Origin: Amorphoplanes friuliensis DSM 7358
Lineage (GTDB): Bacteria > Actinomycetota > Actinomycetes > Mycobacteriales > Micromonosporaceae
Direction of reading: 5' to 3'
Assembly (NCBI RefSeq): GCF_000494755.1
Contig: NC_022657.1
Span: forward strand, 4,688,001 to 4,752,000
Length of the DNA stretch: 64,000 nt
A model generated the notes under the pieces. That model was given only the letters and a program-made list of their open reading frames with translations. It made no database searches and had not been told where the DNA came from. This document shows positions 51,729-59,194 of this stretch, piece after piece. The translations under genes and the position numbers were made by a program. Within the stretch, counting starts at the first letter, position 1; the number at the start of each line of letters is the position of its first letter.

Positions 51729-52445
51729 ATGAGCGATCACGCCACCTCGTTCGGACCCGTCGCCGCTCTCTACGAACGCGCACGTCCGCCGTACCCGAGG
51801 GAAGCGCTGGAGTGGCTCCTGCCCGGCGGCGAACCGCGGGTCGTGGATCTCGGCGCCGGGACCGGCAAACTGACCCGCCAGATCCGCGACCTCGGCCTGC
51901 CCGTGACCGCAGTCGAACCCTCCGACGGCATGCGCGCCGAACTCGCCCGCGTCCTGCCCGGGGTGACCGTGCTGGCCGGCACCGCCGAGGAGATCCCACT
52001 GCCCGACGCCTCCGCCGACGTGGTGCTCTGCGCCCAGGCCTGGCACTGGGTCGACCCCGACCGTGCCGTCCCGGAGGTCGCCCGGGTCCTCTCCCCCGGC
52101 GGCCGCCTCGGCCTCATCTGGAACCTCCGCGACGAGAGCGTCGACTGGGTCCGGCAACTCGGCGAGATCATCGACTCCCGGGAAATGCGGCGCGACGACC
52201 GCATCGGCGCACCGTTCGGGCCGTCCGAGACCCGCGACTTCACCTGGACCCACCGGATCGGCCTCGACCGGCTCCTCGACCTCGTCGCCTCCCGCAGCTA
52301 CGTGATCCTGCTGCCCGCAACCGAACGCGCCGCCGTCCTCGACCGCGTCCGGGAACTCGCGGCCACCCACCCGGACCTGGCCGGGCGCGACACCTTCGAG
52401 CTGCCCTACGTCACCCAGTGCCTGCGGGCGTCACTGCAGGACTGA
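51729..52445 (+). CDS. Class I SAM-dependent methyltransferase (paralogue)
   Basis: Methyltransferase of 238 residues with VVDLGAGTGKLTRQI (motif I), VTAVEPSDGM and AQAWHWVDPDRAVPEVARVLSPGG. Closely parallels the product of 2970-3722 in motifs and length; substrate unknown. Its 3' end overlaps the convergent APH-like gene by 15 bp. Confidence 0.9.
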   Translation: MSDHATSFGPVAALYERARPPYPREALEWLLPGGEPRVVDLGAGTGKLTRQIRDLGLPVTAVEPSDGMRAELARVLPGVTVLAGTAEEIPLPDASADVVLCAQAWHWVDPDRAVPEVARVLSPGGRLGLIWNLRDESVDWVRQLGEIIDSREMRRDDRIGAPFGPSETRDFTWTHRIGLDRLLDLVASRSYVILLPATERAAVLDRVRELAATHPDLAGRDTFELPYVTQCLRASLQD

Positions 52446-53180
52446 CCTCCACGTGGGGAGGTGCGCGGCCAGATAATCCGCTGCGCCGCCCCAGTGGACG
52501 CCGTGGCCCTCGTCCCACAGACGGGACCACGGCATCACGCCCGTGCGGGAGCCGTTCTCAAGCAGGTCGTACATCGCGCGGGTGCGCTCGACGAGCTTTT
52601 CCGGGAACATTTTGCGGCCGGCGTCGTCGAGACCGTAGCCGTCCACGACCGCCCGCAGCCTCTTTGCGTCCGTCGCCGGATCACCGCCGGCCAGCAGCGG
52701 CGCGAAAGTCTGCGCGACGTAGGCCAGATCCCACAGGCGCGTGCCCGGTGCGGAGGCGTCCCAGTCGATGAAGGTCCAGGTGTCGCCGTCCCGGATCAGG
52801 TTCCACGGGGCCAGATCCTGGTGACAGACGAGGTCGGCGCCGTCCGGCGGGATCGCACACTCCCACACCGCGCCGGGCGGAAACACGAAGTCGGCGGAGG
52901 CGTCGTGCAGCGCGCGGACGAGGCCACCCAGCCGATGCAACTCCGGAACGGTCATCGGCGGCGCCGACTCACCCTGCACACCCGGCACGAACGCCAGGAC
53001 CTGCCGGCCCTGCTCGTCACGGCCCAGCACACCGGGCACGCCCTCGACGCCCTTCGCGCTCAAGTGCCGCAGGAACGCGTGGATGGCCGGGGTGGCGGCG
53101 GTCCACGGTTTGCGTACCGTGTCACCGGCACGGACCACCTGGTCGGCGACGTTGCCGCCGGCCAGCAGCTCCTCCGTCAA
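52431..53180 (-). CDS. APH-type phosphotransferase
   Basis: Protein of about 249 residues with catalytic loop CHQDLAPWNL and metal motif TFIDWDASAPG; PAIHAFLRHL and LAFVPGVQGES fit the N-lobe of this family. A TTG at 53180 overlaps the stop of the small upstream gene (TTGA), indicating coupling; a GTG at 53207 in the same frame is an alternative. Substrate unknown. Confidence 0.82.
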   Translation of the reverse strand: MTEELLAGGNVADQVVRAGDTVRKPWTAATPAIHAFLRHLSAKGVEGVPGVLGRDEQGRQVLAFVPGVQGESAPPMTVPELHRLGGLVRALHDASADFVFPPGAVWECAIPPDGADLVCHQDLAPWNLIRDGDTWTFIDWDASAPGTRLWDLAYVAQTFAPLLAGGDPATDAKRLRAVVDGYGLDDAGRKMFPEKLVERTRAMYDLLENGSRTGVMPWSRLWDEGHGVHWGGAADYLAAHLPTWRSVLQ

Positions 53181-53344
53181 ACGGCCCAGCCCATGCGGAC
53201 GTGCCACTCGTTGTCAGTGCCCTCGACGACGGTGTCCCGGATCTGCACCACAGCCTTCGCCGGGACCATCTCGTCCGGCAGGATCCGCGGCGGCAGGTGC
53301 CGGTAGTCCTCCCGGGGCCGCTCGGCCCGCTCGGTCTTCTCCAT
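53177..53344 (-). CDS. Small conserved hypothetical protein
   Basis: Protein of 55 residues, hydrophilic, ending in VEGTDNEWHVRMGWAV. The central YRHLPPRILPDEMV is a pattern I associate with short actinobacterial hypothetical proteins; no function known. Its stop overlaps the phosphotransferase TTG start by 4 bp, so the two are co-expressed. Confidence 0.6.
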   Translation of the reverse strand: MEKTERAERPREDYRHLPPRILPDEMVPAKAVVQIRDTVVEGTDNEWHVRMGWAV

Positions 53345-53388
53345 GACTGTCAGGTTAGGCCTGCCGCGCATGCTGCACAATCAGCGCC

Positions 53389-54066
53389 GTGAGCCGCATT
53401 CTTGTCGTGGACGACGACGACCAGCTCCGGCGGGCCCTGCGCATCAACCTGGCCGCCCGCCGGTACGAGGTCCTGACCGCCGCCGACGGCACCAGCGCCC
53501 TCCGCACCGCCGGCCACACCCCACCCGACCTGGCCATCGTCGACCTCGGCCTCCCCGACCTCGACGGCGTCGAGGTGGTTCGTGGCCTCCGCGGCTGGAC
53601 CAGCATCCCGATCATCGTGCTGTCCGCCCGCCACGACCAGGCCGGCAAGGTCGAAGCCCTCGACGCCGGCGCCGACGACTACGTCACCAAACCGTTCGGC
53701 ATGGACGAACTACTCGCCCGCATCCGCGCCGCACTCCGCCGCGCCGCACCCCAGCCCGACAGCGTCACCATCACCACCGCCGCCTTCACCATCGACCTCG
53801 CCGCCAAACGCGTCACCACCACCGCCGGCGACGAGGTCCGTCTCACCCCCACCGAATGGCACATGCTCGAACTCCTGGCCCGCCACCCCGACAAACTCGT
53901 CGCCCAGAAACAGGTGCTGCGCGAGGTGTGGGGGCCTGCCTACGAGAACGAAACCGGCTACCTCCGCGTCCACCTGGCCAACCTGCGCCGCAAACTCGAA
54001 CCGGACCCGTCCCGGCCCCGATACCTGATCACCGAGCCGGGCATCGGGTACCGCTTCACACCCTGA
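53389..54066 (+). CDS. OmpR/PhoB-family response regulator, KdpE-like
   Basis: Response regulator of 225 residues: receiver with VVDDDDQLRRALRINLAAR, phospho-Asp in IVDLGLPDLDG, Lys in YVTKPFGMDELLARI, and a winged helix ending in YLRVHLANLRRKLEPDPSRPRYLITEPGIGYRF. The wording is that of KdpE, which controls the kdpFABC potassium pump with KdpD. Neither kdpD nor kdpFABC is here, so it is an orphan whose input and targets may have changed. GTG start. Confidence 0.87.
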   Translation: MSRILVVDDDDQLRRALRINLAARRYEVLTAADGTSALRTAGHTPPDLAIVDLGLPDLDGVEVVRGLRGWTSIPIIVLSARHDQAGKVEALDAGADDYVTKPFGMDELLARIRAALRRAAPQPDSVTITTAAFTIDLAAKRVTTTAGDEVRLTPTEWHMLELLARHPDKLVAQKQVLREVWGPAYENETGYLRVHLANLRRKLEPDPSRPRYLITEPGIGYRFTP

Positions 54067-54109
54067 ATTCGGTTGCGGGTCGTTTGTCCGCGCTGCGAGG
54101 GTCGCCGCC

Positions 54110-54955
54110 ATGCCTGCCTTCACTGCACCTGACGGAACCCTGCTCGCGTACCACGTCAAGGGGGTGGGAGAACCCCTGATCTGCCTGCCGGGCGGGCCGA
54201 TGCAGGACTCCGCCTATTTGCGCGGCCTTCCCCTGGACCGCCAATTGATCCTGCTCGACCCCCGCGGGACCGGCGGGTCGGCGGTCCCTTCCGATCCGGC
54301 CTCTTACCGGTGCGATCGGCAGGTCGGTGACGTGGAGGCCTTGCGGCGGCACCTGGGTCTGGAACGCTTCGACCTGCTCGCCCACTCCGCCGGGACGAAC
54401 CTCGCCGTTCTCTACGTCCAGGAGCACGCCGCGCGCGTTGACCGGCTCGCGTTGATCACACCGAGCCTGTTCGGTGTTGGGATCCCCGTCAGTGGCAACG
54501 ACCGGCGTGAGGTCGCGCTGCTGCGGCGCGACGAGCCTTGGTTCGGGGTGGCCTTCGCTGCGCTCGAGAAGGTCATGGCGGGGAAAGAGGCCGACTTCGC
54601 GGAGGTCGAGCCGTTCCGGCACGGGCGCTGGGACGACGCGGCGCGGGCTCGTGTTGCCTCGGACGAACGCCATCGCAACGACGAGGCGGCTGGGATCTTT
54701 GCCTCCGAGGGGGCATTTGACGCTGAGGTCACGCGGGTGGCGGTTGGTGGGTTTGCGGGGTCGGTGCTGGTGGTGGCCGGGGAATACGACTTGAACTCGC
54801 CTCCGGGTGCTGTGGGCGCGCTGGCTGCGCTTTTTCCGAAGGTGGAGCTGGTCGTGCAGCCTGCGGCCGGGCACTTCCCCTGGCTGGACGATGCGGACCG
54901 GTTCTCGGCGGCTGCAGCCGGCTTTTTTGCTTCTTCGGTGGGACAGGCGCCGTAG
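54110..54955 (+). CDS. Alpha/beta-fold hydrolase (proline iminopeptidase-like)
   Basis: Hydrolase of 281 residues: GEPLICLPGGPMQDSAYLRGL (oxyanion region), LILLDPRGTGGSAVP, nucleophile LLAHSAGTNLAVLY (Ser), VVAGEYDLNSPPG (Asp) and AAGHFPWLDD (His). Similar to S33 peptidase-like hydrolases. Separate transcription unit; 43 bp after the KdpE-like gene. Substrate unknown. Confidence 0.87.
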   Translation: MPAFTAPDGTLLAYHVKGVGEPLICLPGGPMQDSAYLRGLPLDRQLILLDPRGTGGSAVPSDPASYRCDRQVGDVEALRRHLGLERFDLLAHSAGTNLAVLYVQEHAARVDRLALITPSLFGVGIPVSGNDRREVALLRRDEPWFGVAFAALEKVMAGKEADFAEVEPFRHGRWDDAARARVASDERHRNDEAAGIFASEGAFDAEVTRVAVGGFAGSVLVVAGEYDLNSPPGAVGALAALFPKVELVVQPAAGHFPWLDDADRFSAAAAGFFASSVGQAP

Positions 54956-55439
54956 GCGTCGAATGAGCCTGTGGCGCGGCGCGGCGCACGTCGCGTAAGG
55001 CATCCTAGGATGTTGGTTGCGCTCTTTGGTTTGAGTGGTCGGCACGGGCTCGGTTGGCGAGCAGGTGTGTGGTCGTTTCGCTCGTTCGCCCGAGGGGCAG
55101 CGGGCTCCGCATGAGGTTGCTGTGGGTGGCGACCACGCGGACGTGCAGGTCGGCGGCCGTCGTCTTCGGCTTCGAGCTCGGCGGACTCATTGCCGCTTCA
55201 CGGACACGAGTTCTGCGCCCGGCCAGGCCCTTCGTGCGGTGAGGCATCGGGGTGCTCGGCAATCCTGCGGCGGCATGGTGGGTTGATCACCACAACGGTC
55301 ACCGCCCGGCGCCGCTGTCGCGCGACTGGCCGAAGGTGACGAAATCCGGCAGCAACAAGGTGTGGACCTGCCGCGCCGCTAGGGCTCCGCCTTCGCCGGC
55401 CGCCCCGTCATCGACGAAGGCCGCACCCGCGGACACCGC
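54956..55439. other. Non-coding region before the repeat array
   Basis: No frame in these 484 bp looks like a real protein. The second copy of the ATCCTAGGAT palindrome lies at 55002-55011. From about 55380 the sequence begins to show degenerate fragments of the 41-bp unit (CGCGGACACCGC). Base composition is normal for the genome. Confidence 0.5.
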
Positions 55440-56262
55440 AACTTCCTTGAAGTCGGGCTTCGTGACCCCGCAGAGTTCCCGATATCAACGAAGTCGGGGC
55501 GTCGTTGCCCGCGGATACCCCGACTTCCTTGAAGTTGGGGGCCTCCTGGCTCGTAGAAGCCCCACCTCCTTGAAGTTGGGGCCTCCTAGCCCGCAGACAC
55601 CCCAACCTCCTTGAAGTTGGGGCCTCCTGCCCCGCCAGACACCCCGACTCCCGTGAAGTCGGGCCTCATAGCCCGCGGACACGCCGACCTCAACGAAGTC
55701 GGGAGGGTCGGCGACCCGCGGGGGCCCAAGTTCAAGGAAGTCGGGGCCTCACGGCACTCCGAGGCCCCGACTTCAACGAAGTTGGGCGTCCTCCCGCCCA
55801 CGGACGTCACAGGTTCACGGACTTGGGGTGTCACGATCCGCCGAGTTCCCGACTGCAAGGAAGTTGGGCCGGACGCCACCCGCAGATGCCCCAACTTCAA
55901 CAAAAGTTGGGCCTCGCTCGGCGAGATTGAGACGTCCTGGCTCACGGAGGCCCCAACTTCACGGAAGTCGGGGCGTCGCGGCCCGCCAAACCCCGACTTC
56001 ACCGACGTTGGGACCTCTTGGCTCGCGGAAGACCCGACTTTCTTGAAGTTGGGGCCTTCTGGCCCGCAGACACCCCAACTTCCGTGAAGTTGGGGTGTCC
56101 CGGCCTGCAGACATTCCGACTTCCGTGAAGTTGGGCCTCCTGGCATGACGAAGCCCCGACTTCAACGAAGTTGGGGCTTCTTGACATGCGGAGGCCCCAA
56201 CTTCACGGAAGTCGAGGCCATGGCGCTCGGTTAACCCTGTTTCAAGGAAGTTGGGCGGCCGA
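55440..56262. repeat. Array of ~20 hairpin units with 41-bp period
   Basis: Imperfect tandem repeat. Each unit has a dyad of the form CCCC(A/G)ACTTC-NNN-GAAGT(C/T)GGGG (10-bp arms, 3-nt loop) followed by a semi-conserved linker CCTCCTGGCCCGCAGACA. GAAGT cores (or degenerate forms) fall at 55450, 55491, 55532, 55573, 55614, 55656, 55696, 55738, 55779, 55821, 55861, 55904, 55965, 56005, 56046, 56087, 56128, 56168, 56209 and 56248: steps of 39-43 bp except one of 61. The best unit (56071-56099) has a 13-bp perfect stem. The loop triplet varies (CTT, AAC, ACG, CGT, AAG). No cas genes or transposase nearby; no frame is conserved. Confidence 0.9.
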
Positions 56263-56316
56263 CGGGCTCTGTCGTGTCGCTTCAGCCTGGTGGCTGGGGG
56301 CACATCCGCTAGAGCG

Positions 56317-56324
56317 TCCTAGGA
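56317..56324. promoter_or_regulatory. TCCTAGGA palindrome, copy 3
   Basis: Lies between the end of the hairpin array and the stop codon of the Lrp gene. With copy 2 at 55002-55011 it brackets the array. Confidence 0.35.
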
Positions 56325-56326
56325 TA

Positions 56327-56782
56327 CTATGGTTCGGTTGCTTCGATGCGGGGTGGGCGGTTTTCGTACGGGGTGCTGAGGACGACTGTGGTGCGGGTAG
56401 TGACGTTGGCTGCTGTGCGGATCTCCTGCAGCAGGCGTTCGAGGTCTGCTGGGCCGGCCACCCGTACCAGGAGCAGGTAGAAGTCCTCCCCCGCCACCGA
56501 ATAGCAGGAGTCGATCTCGGAGAGGTGGGCCAGGCGTTCGGGGGCGTCGTCGGGCTGGGACGGGTCGAACGGGCGGATCGCCACGAACGCTGTCAGGGGC
56601 AACTCGAGGGCCTCGTAGGACACCTTGGCCGTGTAGCCGCTGATGACGCCGCGTTGCTCGAGCCGACGTACCCGCTGGTGCACGGCGGAGACGCTCAGGC
56701 CGACGCGTTCGGCGAGATCGGTGTAGGACAGGCGGCCGTCCGCGGTGAGGGCGCCCACGATCGCCCGGTCGATCTCTTCCAC
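56327..56782 (-). CDS. Lrp/AsnC-family transcriptional regulator
   Basis: Feast/famine regulator of about 151 residues: HTH with IDRAIVGALTADGRLSYTDLAERVGLSVSAVHQRVRRLE, and an RAM/effector domain with AFVAIRPFD and ARYSVAGEDFYLLLVRVAGP-like strand (CYSVAGEDFYLLL). The GTG at 56782 is preceded by TATCTT at -10 distance, suggesting a leaderless transcript; an upstream GTG at 56815 is possible. It lies 12-45 bp after an acyl-CoA dehydrogenase gene and may sense an amino acid; the lysine genes 5 kb away are candidate targets but unproven. Confidence 0.9.
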   Translation of the reverse strand: MEEIDRAIVGALTADGRLSYTDLAERVGLSVSAVHQRVRRLEQRGVISGYTAKVSYEALELPLTAFVAIRPFDPSQPDDAPERLAHLSEIDSCYSVAGEDFYLLLVRVAGPADLERLLQEIRTAANVTTRTTVVLSTPYENRPPRIEATEP

Positions 56783-56826
56783 GGCGACAAGATACCGGGC
56801 GTGGGGCTCCGGCACCGAACCGGTTT

Positions 56827-57969
56827 TCAGTCCCGGGTCAGGGACCGGGCGATGACCAGGCGCTGGATCTGGTTGGTGCCCTCGACGATCTGCAGCACCT
56901 TGGCCTCACGGAACCACCGCTCGACCGGGTGGTCGCTGACGTAACCGGCCCCGCCGAGCACCTGGATCGCGTCCGTTGTCACCCGCATCGCCGCGTCGGT
57001 GGCGAAGAGTTTGGCCTTGGCGGCCTCGATGGAGAAGGGGCGGCCCGCGTCCTTGAGGCGTGCGGCGGCCAGCGTCAGGGCGCGGGCGGCCGACACCTGG
57101 GTGGCCATGTCGGCGAGCATGAAACCGATTCCTTGGAACTCCCCGATGGCCTTGCCGAACTGCTGACGCTCTTTCGCGTACGCGGTGGCGTAGTCGACTG
57201 CGGCTTGGGCCAGGCCGACGGCGCAGGCGGCGATGCCGAGGCGGCCCGCGTCCAGGGCCTGCATGGCGATCCGGAAGCCGGCGCCCTCGTCGCCGACCAG
57301 GCGTTCGGCCGGGATGCGGGCGCCGTCGAAGACGATCTGGGCCGGTGGTGAGGAGCGCAGGCCCATCGTGCGTTCGGGGATCTGGGGCAGCAGCCCGGGC
57401 GTGTCGGCGTCGGCGATGACACACGAGATGCCGGTCGGGCCGGGGCCGCCGGTGCGGCAGAAGACGTTGTAGAAGTCGGCGTGGCCGCCGTGGGTGATCC
57501 AGGCCTTGGTGCCGGTCACGACCCAGTCGCAGCCGTCCTTCTCGGCCCGCGTGGTCAGCGACGCGGCGTCCGAACCGCCCTGCGGCTCGGACAGGCAGTA
57601 GGCGCCGAGCAGATCTCCCCCGAGCATGTCGGGCAGGGACTTGCGCTGGCGCTCGTTCCCGAACGCGTACACCGGGAAGCACGAGAGGGTGTGGACACTG
57701 ACCGCCTCGGCGATCGCCAGCCACGAACCCGCAAGAATTTCCAGGACCTGGAGATAGACCTCGTACGGCTGACCCGCGCCGCCGTCGGTCTCGGGGTAGG
57801 GCAACCCCATCAATCCGGAACGCCCGATGGTGCGCAGCACCTCACGGGGGAACTCACCCTGCTCCTCGAACCGGGCGACCCGTGGTGCCAGTTCGCCGTC
57901 GGCGATCTCGCGGGTCAGACCCAGTAACTCGTATGCCTCTTCGGTTGGCAGGATCCGCTCGACCGTCAC
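56827..57969 (-). CDS. Acyl-CoA dehydrogenase
   Basis: FAD-dependent acyl-CoA dehydrogenase of 380 residues. Signatures: AYCLSEPQGGSDAASLTTRAEKDG, QFGKAIGEFQGIGFMLADM, VLGGAGYVSDHPVERWFREAKVLQIVEGTNQIQR with the catalytic Glu in IVEGT. Could act in fatty acid or branched-chain amino acid oxidation, or on crotonyl-CoA/butyryl-CoA derived from lysine. GTG start; the Lrp gene follows on the same strand. Confidence 0.92.
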   Translation of the reverse strand: MTVERILPTEEAYELLGLTREIADGELAPRVARFEEQGEFPREVLRTIGRSGLMGLPYPETDGGAGQPYEVYLQVLEILAGSWLAIAEAVSVHTLSCFPVYAFGNERQRKSLPDMLGGDLLGAYCLSEPQGGSDAASLTTRAEKDGCDWVVTGTKAWITHGGHADFYNVFCRTGGPGPTGISCVIADADTPGLLPQIPERTMGLRSSPPAQIVFDGARIPAERLVGDEGAGFRIAMQALDAGRLGIAACAVGLAQAAVDYATAYAKERQQFGKAIGEFQGIGFMLADMATQVSAARALTLAAARLKDAGRPFSIEAAKAKLFATDAAMRVTTDAIQVLGGAGYVSDHPVERWFREAKVLQIVEGTNQIQRLVIARSLTRD

Positions 57970-58052
57970 CGCGCCAGCTTAACGAACGTTTGGGTCGGCG
58001 TCTGCCCCGCGGGTCTCAGCGAAGTGTCGTACGGCGCCGCTAGGTTGAGGCG

Positions 58053-58964
58053 GTGACTGAGCGACCTCTGCTGGCTGTCGACGCCCCCAGCCTGTATTTC
58101 CGTGCGTTCCACGGCATTCCCGAGTCCGCTGCCAGGACGTCGGCGGGTGAGCCGGTCAACGCGATCCGCGGGTTCATGGACATGATCGCCCAGCTCGTCC
58201 GCACCCGGCGGCCCGGGCGTGTCGTGTGCGCCCTCGATGCCGACTGGCGGCCGGAGTGGCGGGTCGCGCTGGTCCCGTCGTACAAGAAGCACCGCGTCGC
58301 CCACGGTGACGTCGAGGAGGTTCCCGCCGCGCTGGAGAAGCAGGTGCCGGTGCTGCTCGAGGTGCTCGCGGCCGTGGGCATCCCGGCCTTCGGTGTGAAG
58401 GGCTACGAGGCCGACGACGTGCTCGGCACGCTGGCCGCGACCCAGCCCGCGCCGGTCGAGGTGGTCTCGGGCGACCGTGACCTGTTCCAGCTGGTCGACG
58501 ACGAGCGCGGCACCCGTCTGCTCTACTGCGGCCGTGGCGTCGCCAAGCTCGAGGACAGCGACAACGCGGCGGTCGAGGCGAAATACGGCGTCCCGGCCCG
58601 GTGGTATGCCGACTTCGCGGCCATGCGCGGGGACCCGAGCGACGGCCTCCCCGGTGTCCCCGGCGTGGGCGAGAAGACTGCGGCCCGGCTGATCGCCCGG
58701 TACGGCGGCGTGGACGCGATCCTGGCCGCGCTCGACGACAAGGACGCCGGCTTCGCGCCGGGCCTGCGCACAAAACTCGACTCGGCCCGCGACTACCTGG
58801 CCGCGGCACTCCCGGTCTGCAAGGTGGCGCTGGACGTGCCGTTGCCGGACTTCGACGCGACACTGCCGTCCTCCCCCAAGGACGCCGACGCGCTGCTGGC
58901 GCTGGCCGAACGCTGGAACCTCGCGGGTTCGGCCCGCCGCCTGGTCGACGCCCTGGCCGGCTGA
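58053..58964 (+). CDS. 5'-3' exonuclease (PIN/H3TH, PolA N-terminal type)
   Basis: Nuclease of 303 residues homologous to the 5' nuclease domain of DNA polymerase I. Metal-site acidic residues: LLAVDAPSLYFRAF, CALDADWRPEWR, KGYEADDVLGTLAA and VSGDRDLFQLV; the helix-hairpin-helix DGLPGVPGVGEKTAARLIARYG binds DNA. Stand-alone versions are common in actinobacteria and act on RNA/DNA flaps. Start GTG 58053. Confidence 0.92.
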   Translation: MTERPLLAVDAPSLYFRAFHGIPESAARTSAGEPVNAIRGFMDMIAQLVRTRRPGRVVCALDADWRPEWRVALVPSYKKHRVAHGDVEEVPAALEKQVPVLLEVLAAVGIPAFGVKGYEADDVLGTLAATQPAPVEVVSGDRDLFQLVDDERGTRLLYCGRGVAKLEDSDNAAVEAKYGVPARWYADFAAMRGDPSDGLPGVPGVGEKTAARLIARYGGVDAILAALDDKDAGFAPGLRTKLDSARDYLAAALPVCKVALDVPLPDFDATLPSSPKDADALLALAERWNLAGSARRLVDALAG

Positions 58965-59194
58965 CCCCCGCGCCGCCGGGCCGGGCCGGGCCGGGCCAAG
59001 CTGCCGAGCCGAGCCGCACGGCCGCGCCGCCAGACTGGGCCGCCAGGCTCGGCTGCGGGGGCTGGAATGCCAGCCTGGAACGGCAGGGCGGGCCGCCAGG
59101 CTGGAACCGCAGGCTGGGCCGCCAGGGCGGGCCGTCAGGGTGGAACGGCAGGGTGGTGGATCGTTGCTGCCGCAGCGGGCACCGCAGACACGCG
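58965..59194. repeat. Intergenic low-complexity GC-rich repeats
   Basis: A run of GCCGG units (58973-58998) is followed by imperfect repeats of GGCAGG/GGCCGCCAGG/CTGGAA (59040-59150). It lies between convergent genes. No stable terminator hairpin is singled out, though many small stems are possible. Confidence 0.55.

Noticed and set aside
54056..55045. Minus-strand gene opposite the alpha/beta hydrolase
   Set aside because: Long open frame without homology; typical high-GC antisense shadow of the plus-strand gene.
55586..56146. Repeat-containing protein from open frames in the array
   Set aside because: The 41-bp period shifts frame each unit; the apparent repeated words change frame and lack a ribosome-binding site or homology.
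55440..56262. CRISPR array
   Set aside because: The between-repeat segments are only about 18 bp and are themselves conserved, the period is 41 bp, and no cas gene is in the window.
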